From Caldifarciminota bacterium (GTDB lineage: Bacteria; Hydrothermota; Hydrothermia; LBFQ01; DSFT01), in assembly GCA_025060695.1 (NCBI GenBank), contig JANXBH010000001.1, forward strand, positions 26,730 through 90,729: 64,000 bases of DNA. Reading direction: 5' to 3'. Position 1 is the first letter of the stretch, and each line of letters starts with the position of its first letter. A program made the position numbers and the translations under genes. Positions 28,892-37,542 of the stretch are shown here, one piece after another. The notes beneath the pieces are model-generated. The model had not been told where the DNA came from and made no database searches. It saw only the letters and a list, made by a program, of their open reading frames with translations.

Positions 28892-30190
28892 ATGAGAAAG
28901 TTAATTTTGACCATTGTTCTTGTTGGATGTGGTGTAACTTATAATGTAAGAGTTGTGGATCAAGCAACAAATCAACCAATTGACGCTAAGCTAACAGTAA
29001 AAAAAGGTGATAAGGTTATAAAACAGCAAGAAGCAAAAGGAGGACAGGCTAAGGTAGGTCTATCAAGAGGGGAATTTTTATTACAAGGAGAAAGCAACAA
29101 TTATTATACTGATTCAGTAAGAATAAGTCCACAAAATAGAGAAATAACGCTTGCACTGGAACCTATGAAGAGCTTAGTAGTAAGAAGCATAGATGGTAGA
29201 ACACAAAATCCTGTATCTGCTCAAGTAGAGCTAACTTATCCAGATAATAAGAAAGAGCAAAAAACAGGAGAAGTTGTTCAGTTCGATAATTTAAGAAGTG
29301 GAAAGTATTCTATAAAAGTATCCGCTAAAGACTACGAAGAGTATAAGCAAGATATCCAACTTACAAAAACTGAGACTTTACTAGTTAGATTAAATTATAC
29401 AATAACTAATGCCACAGTTAAAATAGTGGATGATAAGGGAAAACCAGTTAAAAATGCAACTGTAACATTAAGAGATGGTGCAGGAAATGAGTATAAAGCT
29501 ATAACGGATGAAACTGGGAATGCAAAAATTAGTGTTCCAGCAGGGACATATACTATAAAAGGTAGTGGAGAGGGTTATGTAACAAATGCAAAAGTAGTTC
29601 AACTTCAACCAGGAGATACTACATTAGATTTATCTATTGCAAGAAGTGGAATATTTAAAGTCTATTTTGATTTTGATAAGTCAGATATAAGAAGTGATGC
29701 GGATGCAACATTAAAAATAGCCTGTGATTTAGTAAAGGAAGTTCAAAATCAAACTAATAAGTTCTCTATTAAAATAGAAGGACATGCAGACCAAAGAGGA
29801 ACAGATGCTTACAACTTAGCACTTTCAGATAGAAGAGCAAAAAGTGTATTAAATTATATTACACAAGTTTGCGGTATTGACAGAAAGTATATAAAAACAT
29901 TTGCTTTTGGTGAAAGACAACCTGAAGATAAAGGATGCGATATGAAGAATAAATCAATATGGGAAAATACAAGGGATAACTCACCTATTCATTGGTTCAA
30001 TTGGAATAAAGAGCAAGAGTTAAACAGTGCAACGCCTTGCCAAAAGAATAGAAGAGCAGTTGTTTTAACTACAAGAACTGATCAAGTGAAAAAATCTTCA
30101 GTTGAATACGACTTTGGAAATTATTGCTCAGTTGATGGAAATATAGAAGGAGATTATAGTGGTATTATATTAACAATTGAGCTTCAGTAA
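28892..30190 (+). CDS. OmpA-family lipoprotein with carboxypeptidase-regulatory-like repeats
   Basis: A 13-residue lipoprotein signal ends in LVGC, so the mature protein starts with a lipidated Cys13. Three beta-sandwich repeats follow (about 15-85, 90-165, 170-247; the third starts ATVKIVDDKGKPVKNATV). The OmpA_C peptidoglycan-binding domain (about 250-400) has VYFDFDKSDI, GHADQRGTDAYNLALSDRRA and KNRRAV. About 35 residues, flanked by cysteines (GCD and PCQ), are inserted before KNRRAV. It has its own promoter, a true SD site and the only clear terminator, suggesting an abundant protein. Confidence 0.9.
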   Translation: MRKLILTIVLVGCGVTYNVRVVDQATNQPIDAKLTVKKGDKVIKQQEAKGGQAKVGLSRGEFLLQGESNNYYTDSVRISPQNREITLALEPMKSLVVRSIDGRTQNPVSAQVELTYPDNKKEQKTGEVVQFDNLRSGKYSIKVSAKDYEEYKQDIQLTKTETLLVRLNYTITNATVKIVDDKGKPVKNATVTLRDGAGNEYKAITDETGNAKISVPAGTYTIKGSGEGYVTNAKVVQLQPGDTTLDLSIARSGIFKVYFDFDKSDIRSDADATLKIACDLVKEVQNQTNKFSIKIEGHADQRGTDAYNLALSDRRAKSVLNYITQVCGIDRKYIKTFAFGERQPEDKGCDMKNKSIWENTRDNSPIHWFNWNKEQELNSATPCQKNRRAVVLTTRTDQVKKSSVEYDFGNYCSVDGNIEGDYSGIILTIELQ

Positions 30191-30212
30191 GCCCCCTTGG
30201 GGGCTAATTTTA
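30189..30212 (+). terminator. Intrinsic terminator after the OmpA lipoprotein gene
   Basis: AGCCCC-CTTG-GGGGCT forms a 6-bp G+C-rich stem with a 4-nt loop and is followed by AATTTT. It overlaps the gene's stop. It is the only convincing intrinsic terminator I see in the window. Confidence 0.75.
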
Positions 30213-30775
30213 TGAAAAGTATTAAGGAAAAACAAAGAGAATGGAAAAGACAAGAAATAATAAATGCAGTAATGGATATTGCACTAAAGGAAGGAGTGTT
30301 AGAACTTTCAGTAGAGGAAATAGCGAAAAAATCGGGATTTGCAAAATCTTCAATTTATTACTACTTTAAATCAAAAGACGAAATATTTAAGGAAATTCTT
30401 ATAAATGGTTGGAAAAAAATGCTCTCAAAAATAAAAAGTATAAAAATTGACCCAAATAAGCCGTATGAAAGTTTAGTTGAAGTTATAAAAACTCACTTAG
30501 ATTTTACACAGGAAGAAAAAAAACTATTTCAGTTTCTCGCAAGATTTACAAAAGCTCTAAAAAATAAAGAAATTGAAAAGTATTTAAAACAAGAAAGTGA
30601 AATTTATCTATCACTTATTGAAAAATGTATAGAAAAGGGGATTTTGAAAGGAGATATAAAGTTCATTTATAACTCCTTAGCAGGTTCTGTAAAGCAAATT
30701 GCACAAAATGAAGATTTAACATTTCAAGAAAAACTAAAATATATTTTAAAAAACTTAGAAGAATTCAAGCAATAA
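30212..30775 (+). CDS. TetR/AcrR-family transcriptional regulator
   Basis: The N-terminal helix-turn-helix is typical (residues about 12-58: GVLELSVEEIAKKSGFAKS, then IYYYFKSKDEIFKEIL). The C-terminal ligand domain is helical and unspecific. A TTG at 30197 lies inside the terminator hairpin and is rejected as a start. The ATG at 30212 falls at the 3' edge of the terminator, so expression needs read-through or a promoter in the TAATTTT just before it. Its target is unknown. Confidence 0.85.
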   Translation: MKSIKEKQREWKRQEIINAVMDIALKEGVLELSVEEIAKKSGFAKSSIYYYFKSKDEIFKEILINGWKKMLSKIKSIKIDPNKPYESLVEVIKTHLDFTQEEKKLFQFLARFTKALKNKEIEKYLKQESEIYLSLIEKCIEKGILKGDIKFIYNSLAGSVKQIAQNEDLTFQEKLKYILKNLEEFKQ

Positions 30776-31943
30776 TTGAAATAGAATAATGTTCAAAGTT
30801 TTCTAGTATTTTAATAACTTTTAAAATATCTTCAAAATTCAGACTTTCAATCTGATATAGAATATCCTCAATTTTTAAAATTTTTCCGCTTTGAAGATAT
30901 TCACTTATAACAAAAAACAAATAATTTAAATAACTATCAAACTCTATTATAATAGATGTCTTAAACTTTTGCTTTAACTTCTTAAAATTTACATGGCTTT
31001 CTAAGCTTCTTAGTATTTTAATAATTTCCTCCACTACCCTTTCATTAACGCTTTTGCTTACTACATAACTTATACCAAAGACACTAACTTCTCTATATAA
31101 ATCTAAAAATGTATGTATATCATAAACCAAACCATATTTTCCCCTTATAATGTCAAATAGAATAGAGCTACTTCCTGAACCAAGAAAATAGGAAAATGCA
31201 TTAAGAGCTAACTTAAATTCATGGTAATTAAATATTGGAATTCCAAGTGAGACATAATTATTGTAAGCTTTCCTTTTTTTTATAATGTTTGAAGGATAAT
31301 ATGAATTAAATGGTAAGAAAGCCAACTTATAATAATTTTCCAAGTAAAAATTATCTTCTATAAATCTTATAATGTCATCAATGTTAACACTACCAGAAAT
31401 TAGCATGACTACATTGTCTTTTGAAAATACTTCATTTTTTCTCCTTAATAAATCATCCATAGTAAAATTCAGAATATTTTCCTTTGTCCCTATAATTTCT
31501 CTTGAAAGCGGATGCTCTTTAAATATTGCCTTGTTTAAATAATAATAACTTCTTTCTTCATAGTTATCAAGAATTTCCCTGTATTCTTGTATTATTACAC
31601 TCTTCTCTTTTTCATAATTCTCAAATGTTGAATTAGCAATTATATCAAATATTATTTTGAGAGCTTCCTTTAGTTTTTCGTTTAAAATGCTCGTAAAAAT
31701 TACTAAATTTTCTTTTGTAGTCCATGCATCAATAGAACCTCCATACAACTCAAAAAATTCATTTATCTCTTCATAACTATAGTGTTTTGAGCCTCTAAAT
31801 ATTGTATGTTCTAAAAAATGAGTTATACCAGACTTTTGTTCATATCTTGAGCCTACTCTTGAAGCTAAAATGATATGGGATAGTCTTGAGTTTTCTCTGT
31901 TATCTAAAATAACTTCTAATCCATTAATTTTATATATTTCCAA
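30765..31943 (-). CDS. M16-family zinc peptidase (insulinase/pitrilysin type)
   Basis: The inverted zinc motif HFLEH is near residue 41 in SGITHFLEHTIFRGSKHYS, with the downstream glutamate in EKSVIIQEYREILD near 117. Active M16 proteins degrade peptides or process precursors. The 392-residue length matches short single-unit M16B proteins. The TTG start is 8 nt after TAAAAT, and the promoter palindrome is shared with polA. The 3' end overlaps tetR by 11 bp. Confidence 0.88.
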   Translation of the reverse strand: MEIYKINGLEVILDNRENSRLSHIILASRVGSRYEQKSGITHFLEHTIFRGSKHYSYEEINEFFELYGGSIDAWTTKENLVIFTSILNEKLKEALKIIFDIIANSTFENYEKEKSVIIQEYREILDNYEERSYYYLNKAIFKEHPLSREIIGTKENILNFTMDDLLRRKNEVFSKDNVVMLISGSVNIDDIIRFIEDNFYLENYYKLAFLPFNSYYPSNIIKKRKAYNNYVSLGIPIFNYHEFKLALNAFSYFLGSGSSSILFDIIRGKYGLVYDIHTFLDLYREVSVFGISYVVSKSVNERVVEEIIKILRSLESHVNFKKLKQKFKTSIIIEFDSYLNYLFFVISEYLQSGKILKIEDILYQIESLNFEDILKVIKILENFEHYSISIIA

Positions 31944-31960
31944 ACTTTAAAATTTTAAAC
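31944..31960. promoter_or_regulatory. 17-bp bidirectional palindromic promoter, M16 peptidase / polA
   Basis: The gap of 17 bp contains one CTTTAAAATTTTAAA. TAAAAT minus (31957-31952) is 8 nt from TTG 31943. TAAAAT plus (31948-31953) is exactly 7 nt from CTG 31961. Confidence 0.6.
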
Positions 31961-34399
31961 CTGAATACTAAAATATTAAGTATATTTGATGCGAATTCTA
32001 TTGCATATAGGTCGTTCTTTGCATTTAAAGACGAACCACTATATAATTCAAGTGGTGAAAATACTTCAGCGGAATTTGGCTTTCTAAATACACTATTAAA
32101 AGTCCTAAAAATAACAAAAAGCAACTATATTGCTGTTTGCTTTGACAGAGGGAAAAGTAAAAGAGAACAATACTATATTAAATACAAAGCACAAAGGCCA
32201 AAAATGCCTAATGAACTTAGAATGAGTATAGATAGGATTAAGGAAATTGTAGAAGCACTAAAATATAAAGTTTTTGAAATTGAGGGATATGAAGCAGATG
32301 ATATTATAGCATCGATTGTTAGAAAATCAAGTGAAAAGTTTGAAAAAGTTTATATTGTAAGTTCTGACAAAGATTTATTACAACTTATTGATAAAAGCGT
32401 AAACGTATTAGTATACGATAATCAAGGTTATACTATATACGATAGAAATAAAGTTTTTGAGAGGTTTTCAGTTTTTCCTGAGTTTATACCTGATTATTTC
32501 GTGCTTGTTGGAGATAGTGCGGATAATATTGAAGGAGTTAAGGGCATTGGCAAAAAAACAGCAAGTGAAATTATAAATAAATATGGAAAATTAGAAAATA
32601 TACTAAATCACATAGACGAACTACCTGCAAAGATTGGACTTAAACTACATAGCATAAAGGAAGAAATAATAAAAAGAAGAGACCAGCTATTTAAACTAAA
32701 AACTATAGATATTGAAATAGATGAAGAAGAGTTAAGTATAAAACAACCAGACAAGAATAAATTGTTTTCTATCTTTAGAGAACTTGAGTTTTATAAATTT
32801 ATGGAAGAATTTTCAGAAACTGCACCAATTATAGAGATAAAAGAAGAGGAGTTTGAGATATTTGATGGTGATATAGTAGAGATATTGAATGGATATATTT
32901 ATAAACTAAATGGAAGTGTTGTATTAAAGAGAAAAATAAGAAAAGAAGACTTTGAAAAAAATATTAGTGTTTTTGAAAGTAAAGAACAATTTAAACATGG
33001 AGCAAAGCACATAGTATTCGATTTAACTTTAGCAGACTATTTAATTGACCCAGAATTTGCATCTCATAAGAGCAATGAAAACACAGTTGAATATATACTT
33101 TTGAAATATTTTGGACAAAAACCAAGTCAGAATGAAGAGCAACAAATTGCATACAAATTAAAATCGGTTTATTTATTGAAAGAACAAATAGAAGAAAAAC
33201 TAAGAACACTTGATATGTTAAATTTACTAAAAGAAATTGAAATACCTGTTTCTAAAGTCATTTCAAATATGGAAAAGGTAGGAATAAAAATTGATGTAAA
33301 TTATTTAAGTGCACTTTCATTAGAGTTTCAAGAAAATCTTAGGAATATTGAAAGAGAAATATATCAATTAGCAGGGAAAAAATTTAACATAAACTCTCCA
33401 AAACAATTGCAAGAGGTTCTATTTAAAAGATTAGGCTTAAAACCCATTAAGAAAACTAAAACAGGATATTCTACAGACACTGAAACACTAATAAAACTTA
33501 GTGAAATACACCCGATTGCAAAGAAAATACTTGAATATAGAGAAGTTTTTAAGCTCAAAAGTGCATATATTGATAGCATATTGCCTATGGCAAATCCTCA
33601 AACTCATAGAATACATCCAATTTACAATCAAAGGGGAACATCAACTGGAAGAATTTCCGCATCTAATCCAAATATCCAAACTATTCCAATAAAATCAGAA
33701 CTTGGTAAAAAAATAAGAAAAGCATTTATTTCAGATAAATCAAAGTTATTTATAAAAGCGGACTATTCTCAAATTGAACTTAGAATACTTGCACACTTAA
33801 GCGAAGATGAAAAACTCATATATGCATTCTTAAATGACTACGATATTCATACTATTACATCAAGAATAATATTCTCAAAAGATGAAATTAGTGAAGAGGA
33901 GAGAAGAATAGGAAAGACAGTAAATTTTGCTATTATATATGGTGTAAGCCCTTATGGACTAAGTAAGCAAATAAATACAGACCAAGAAATAGCAGAAAAA
34001 TTTATTGACACATACTTTAAACACTACGAAGGAGTAAAAAATTGGATTGAATATATTAAAAACTTTGCAAAAGAAAACGGATATGTAAAAACTATATTAA
34101 ACAGAAGAAGAATTATTCCAAAACTTGCTATAAATAGTCAAAACAAAGTTATAAGAGAAAGCTGGGAAAGAATATGTATAAACTCACCTGTTCAAGGTTC
34201 TGCAAGTGATATTATAAAATTAGCAATGATAAAAACCGAGAAATTTAATCCAATACTTCAAGTTCATGATGAACTTGTATTTGAAGTAGACGAAAATAAA
34301 GCAAATGAATATGCAAATACAATTAAGGAAATAATGGAAAATGTCATAAAGCTAAAAGTTCCACTAAAAGTAAACATTGAGATATCAAATTCGCTTTAG
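31961..34399 (+). CDS. polA: DNA polymerase I, with CTG start
   Basis: Family A polymerase of 812 residues. The 5' nuclease domain has FDANSIAYRSFF, FDRGK, YKAQRP, GYEADDIIA, SSDKDLL and GDSADNIEGVKGIGKKTA. The 3'-5' exonuclease domain looks degenerate. Polymerase motifs are DYSQIELRILAHLS, the O-helix RRIGKTVNFAIIYG, and HDELVFE. The first in-frame ATG (32204) would remove 81 residues with conserved nuclease motifs. No ATG, GTG or TTG lies upstream in frame. CTG at 31961 gives an N-terminus (NTKILSIFDAN) that matches the family and is 7 nt after TAAAAT. Confidence 0.92.
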   Translation: MNTKILSIFDANSIAYRSFFAFKDEPLYNSSGENTSAEFGFLNTLLKVLKITKSNYIAVCFDRGKSKREQYYIKYKAQRPKMPNELRMSIDRIKEIVEALKYKVFEIEGYEADDIIASIVRKSSEKFEKVYIVSSDKDLLQLIDKSVNVLVYDNQGYTIYDRNKVFERFSVFPEFIPDYFVLVGDSADNIEGVKGIGKKTASEIINKYGKLENILNHIDELPAKIGLKLHSIKEEIIKRRDQLFKLKTIDIEIDEEELSIKQPDKNKLFSIFRELEFYKFMEEFSETAPIIEIKEEEFEIFDGDIVEILNGYIYKLNGSVVLKRKIRKEDFEKNISVFESKEQFKHGAKHIVFDLTLADYLIDPEFASHKSNENTVEYILLKYFGQKPSQNEEQQIAYKLKSVYLLKEQIEEKLRTLDMLNLLKEIEIPVSKVISNMEKVGIKIDVNYLSALSLEFQENLRNIEREIYQLAGKKFNINSPKQLQEVLFKRLGLKPIKKTKTGYSTDTETLIKLSEIHPIAKKILEYREVFKLKSAYIDSILPMANPQTHRIHPIYNQRGTSTGRISASNPNIQTIPIKSELGKKIRKAFISDKSKLFIKADYSQIELRILAHLSEDEKLIYAFLNDYDIHTITSRIIFSKDEISEEERRIGKTVNFAIIYGVSPYGLSKQINTDQEIAEKFIDTYFKHYEGVKNWIEYIKNFAKENGYVKTILNRRRIIPKLAINSQNKVIRESWERICINSPVQGSASDIIKLAMIKTEKFNPILQVHDELVFEVDENKANEYANTIKEIMENVIKLKVPLKVNIEISNSL

Positions 34400-35536
34400 T
34401 CCATCTAAAATATTCATTCTTGAGATATTCAAAGATGTTAATATAGAAAACGATAAAACTATAAAAAATGCAAATCCAGAAATAATTAGATAGTCCATAA
34501 TTGAGGTTTTTATTGGTATGTAGTCTATAAAATAAATTTCAGGTTGAAGTTTAATAAGTTTTAAATCAGTAATAAGAAACGAGAGTATAAAACCCAAAAA
34601 ATTTCCAAGCACTATTCCAATTAAACCTATCAAAATTCCAAGCATTAAAAAAACAATCATTATATCTTTACTTTTAAATCCAAAAACCTTCAAAATTGCA
34701 ATATCATACGCTTTTTGCTGGGACATTATTGACAGTGTTGAAATTATATTAAAACTCGCAACAATTGTTATTAAAAGTAAAACCAAGAACATACCAAGTT
34801 TTTCAAGCTCCAGTGCTGAAAATAAATTTCTATTTAAATCTATCCAAGTATATATGTGCATATTTTCTAAGTCTTTTCTTAATAAGTTTGCCAAGCTTGT
34901 AGTATTACTTGGTCTATATAAATATACCTCAATACCACTTATTTCAAAATCAATCAATTTTTCCAAAGTTTTAAAACTTGTAAGCACAAAGTGCTCATTT
35001 ATATCATATATACCAGCATCTACTATACCATTTACTCTAAGTTTTATAGGAATGAGGTTCATCCCAAAAAAAATATCTATACTATCTCCATCTAATATAT
35101 TTAGTTTCTGGGCAAGACCTTTACCTAAAACAACACCATCTTCTATATTTAAACTCCCACTTATAACCGCTTCTTTAAGCTCTTTATAAGGACTATCTAC
35201 TACCTTCAAAACAACACCATCCATTTTATCATGTGATCTAACAACTGTTTTAATAATTGTAAATCTTTTAATTTCTCTTATTTCTTGAAATCTCCTTAAT
35301 TTTTCCTCTATTTCACTATAATCTAATATACGGTTTGGAATAATAGAAATATGTGGAGTAAATCTTAGTAGTCTATTTTCTATCTCACTTCTAAAACCAT
35401 TCATAATTCCAATAACTACGAGCAAAGCACTTACACCGAGCATTATACCAACTATAGAAAAAATTGAAAGGAATGATAATATACCTTTTCTCGTTGTCTT
35501 GAAAAACCTAAGTACAAGAAGGATGTATATGTTCAT
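34385..35536 (-). CDS. LolC/LolE-type ABC transporter permease
   Basis: An FtsX/MacB-family permease of 383 residues. A first transmembrane helix (about 18-45), a large periplasmic domain (about 50-235), and three C-terminal helices (about 240-270, 285-320, 345-370) follow the LolC/E plan. Its role would be releasing lipoproteins from the inner membrane. No LolD ATPase is adjacent. The start overlaps the MglA-like gene by 4 bp, and the end overlaps polA by 15 bp. Confidence 0.85.
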   Translation of the reverse strand: MNIYILLVLRFFKTTRKGILSFLSIFSIVGIMLGVSALLVVIGIMNGFRSEIENRLLRFTPHISIIPNRILDYSEIEEKLRRFQEIREIKRFTIIKTVVRSHDKMDGVVLKVVDSPYKELKEAVISGSLNIEDGVVLGKGLAQKLNILDGDSIDIFFGMNLIPIKLRVNGIVDAGIYDINEHFVLTSFKTLEKLIDFEISGIEVYLYRPSNTTSLANLLRKDLENMHIYTWIDLNRNLFSALELEKLGMFLVLLLITIVASFNIISTLSIMSQQKAYDIAILKVFGFKSKDIMIVFLMLGILIGLIGIVLGNFLGFILSFLITDLKLIKLQPEIYFIDYIPIKTSIMDYLIISGFAFFIVLSFSILTSLNISRMNILDGLKRI

Positions 35537-36111
35537 AGAATTCTTGCTTTAATACTTCTTATAACTAATTTTAATATTATTTCCAGTGTTTCAATAACCC
35601 CTTCTCCTATACTTGCTATTGCTAAGACATAGGGAAAATTATTCCAGTTTAAGTCTTTTTGCAATATTTCTATACTTAATGCATCCTTTAAATCTCTTTT
35701 ATTATATTGCAAAACAACAGGAATATCTTTCATTCCTAATTCTTCCATAAATTCCTTCATCTCTTCCATACTACTGATATTAAATTCTCTTCTTTCAGGC
35801 ATAGAGTCCGCTACAAATACTATACCATCCGCACCCCTTATCACTAACTTCCTTGAGATTTTATAAAATGTTTGACCCGGCACTGTATAAAGATGGACTT
35901 TAAGGGTATATGGACTAAATTGAAACTCAACAGGTATAAAGTCAAAGTATAGTGTCCTTTCTCCCTTAGTATCTATTTTTATAAGTTCTCCTCTATACTC
36001 GGGCTTTACTTTTGAGTATATATATTTTAAATTTTCGGTTTTCCCTGCAAGTGCAGGACCATAGTATACAATTTTTATATCCAATTCTTTTTTTGACTTA
36101 TTTAATAACAT
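35533..36111 (-). CDS. MglA-like small GTPase
   Basis: A Ras-like GTPase of 192 residues. The P-loop is GPALAGKT (about 18-25); the switch region contains TVPGQTFY; the base-specificity motif is QYNKRD. MglA controls polarity and motility in myxobacteria and is found more widely. No MglB/roadblock gene is seen beside it. The ATG follows the pntB stop by 1 nt and the stop overlaps the permease gene. Confidence 0.87.
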   Translation of the reverse strand: MLLNKSKKELDIKIVYYGPALAGKTENLKYIYSKVKPEYRGELIKIDTKGERTLYFDFIPVEFQFSPYTLKVHLYTVPGQTFYKISRKLVIRGADGIVFVADSMPERREFNISSMEEMKEFMEELGMKDIPVVLQYNKRDLKDALSIEILQKDLNWNNFPYVLAIASIGEGVIETLEIILKLVIRSIKARIL

Positions 36112-36112
36112 A

Positions 36113-37501
36113 CTATACCTTCAATTCTTTATACGCTCTTACTATTTCGGTTAATACTGGTTTTGCATCACCAAAAACCATAATAGTATTTTCTCCTATA
36201 AATAGTGGATTTACTATACCTGAAAATCCTGGCGCTAAACTTCTCTTAATAACTACTACTGTTTTTGATTTATCTACATCTAAAATAGGCATACCATATA
36301 TTGGAGAATCTTGCTTTTCTCTGGCTAATGGATTTACTACATCATTTGCTCCAACTACAATTGAAATATCAGTTTGTGGTAATAGTTCATTACTTTCTTC
36401 TAATGTCTTTAACTTATCATATGGTATATCTACTTCTGCAAGTAATACGTTCATATGACCCGGCATTCTTCCCGCAACAGGATGAATAGCAAAATATACT
36501 TCTTTATTATCTTTTGTTAATAATTCGTATAGTTCTTTAACTATTTGCTGTGCTTGTGAAACCGCAAGACCATAGCCAGGAACAAAAGCTATGGTTTTTG
36601 CATAGTCAAGTAGCATAGCAATTTCCTCAGGAGCTGCAGTTTTTATTTTTCCTTCATAATAACCTCTATCATCAGAAGCTTTAGAAACTTCAGGCGGAGT
36701 AATATTTCCTAATAGTATTCCCCAAAAGTCTCTATTCATAGCCTTTGCCATTATTCTTGTTAAAATTAAACCTGATGCACCAACTAATGAACCCACCATA
36801 ATCAATCCATAATTACTAAATGTAAAACCTAACGCTGTCGCAGAAAGTCCTGCATATGATATAAGAAGTGAAATTAAAACTGGCATATCCGCACCACCTA
36901 TAGGAAGAGTAAGAGTTAGTCCTAAAATAATGGAGCTTATTAAAACTATCCAAAGAAGCATTGGATATTTATATATTGCAAAAGCAAATATGGAAACAAG
37001 ACTAACTAATAAAAGTATTAAATTTATGAAATTCTTAAAGGGGATTAAAATAGGCTTTTCTGTTATTATACCTTGAAGCTTTAAAAATGCAATAATACTA
37101 CCAACAAATGTTATAGTTCCTATAAATGTATCAAATCCTACAGAAATATAGAACTGATATACGTTAACAATTTCAGGAATTCTATTTTCTAAAAATGCCC
37201 ATATACCTACAAGTGCGGAAACAGCACCTCCAAAACTATTTAATATTGCTACAAACTGTGGTATTGCTCTCATATCTACCCAATATGCCAAGAATATTCC
37301 AATAATACTTCCAATTATCAATGCGGAGAATATAAATAAGTAGTTCTCATAAGGGGTAAAAAATGTGGCTATTACCGCTATTGTCATACCAATTGCACTT
37401 ACTATATTTCCAAGTCTTGCAGTTTGTGGTTTTTGAAGAAGTTTAAGACCAAAAATAAATAAAAGAACAGTAATAAGATAAAAAACTAAAACTATGCTCA
37501 A
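36113..37501 (-). CDS. pntB: NAD(P) transhydrogenase subunit beta
   Basis: The beta subunit of the proton-translocating transhydrogenase. The N-terminal two-thirds has about eight or more transmembrane helices. The C-terminal NADP domain has the VPGYGLAVSQAQ motif (about 300-312), GRMPGHMNVLLAEV and GANDVVNPLA. 462 residues is normal. pntA, usually adjacent, is absent from the window. The TTG start is 8 nt after TAAAAT. Confidence 0.93.
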   Translation of the reverse strand: MSIVLVFYLITVLLFIFGLKLLQKPQTARLGNIVSAIGMTIAVIATFFTPYENYLFIFSALIIGSIIGIFLAYWVDMRAIPQFVAILNSFGGAVSALVGIWAFLENRIPEIVNVYQFYISVGFDTFIGTITFVGSIIAFLKLQGIITEKPILIPFKNFINLILLLVSLVSIFAFAIYKYPMLLWIVLISSIILGLTLTLPIGGADMPVLISLLISYAGLSATALGFTFSNYGLIMVGSLVGASGLILTRIMAKAMNRDFWGILLGNITPPEVSKASDDRGYYEGKIKTAAPEEIAMLLDYAKTIAFVPGYGLAVSQAQQIVKELYELLTKDNKEVYFAIHPVAGRMPGHMNVLLAEVDIPYDKLKTLEESNELLPQTDISIVVGANDVVNPLAREKQDSPIYGMPILDVDKSKTVVVIKRSLAPGFSGIVNPLFIGENTIMVFGDAKPVLTEIVRAYKELKV

Positions 37502-37509
37502 GTTTCTAA

Positions 37510-37536
37510 ATTTTAAAGCTATAAAAACCTTAAAAT
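37510..37536. promoter_or_regulatory. Divergent promoter pair, pntB / purB
   Basis: TAAAAT minus (37515-37510) is 8 nt from TTG 37501. TAAAAT plus (37531-37536) is 6 nt from ATG 37543. Confidence 0.55.
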
Positions 37537-37542
37537 TTTCTT

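Noticed and set aside
30197..30211. Earlier TTG start for the TetR gene
   Set aside because: It lies in the terminator stem; the helix-turn-helix protein starts naturally at ATG 30212.
30189..30212. Fragment of a tRNA acceptor stem (CCCCCTTGGGGGC resembles the tRNA-Glu end)
   Set aside because: No cloverleaf around it; position after a stop and the trailing T-rich run fit a terminator.
32204..32206. ATG as the polA start
   Set aside because: Would delete conserved 5'-nuclease motifs that are clearly encoded upstream in the same frame.
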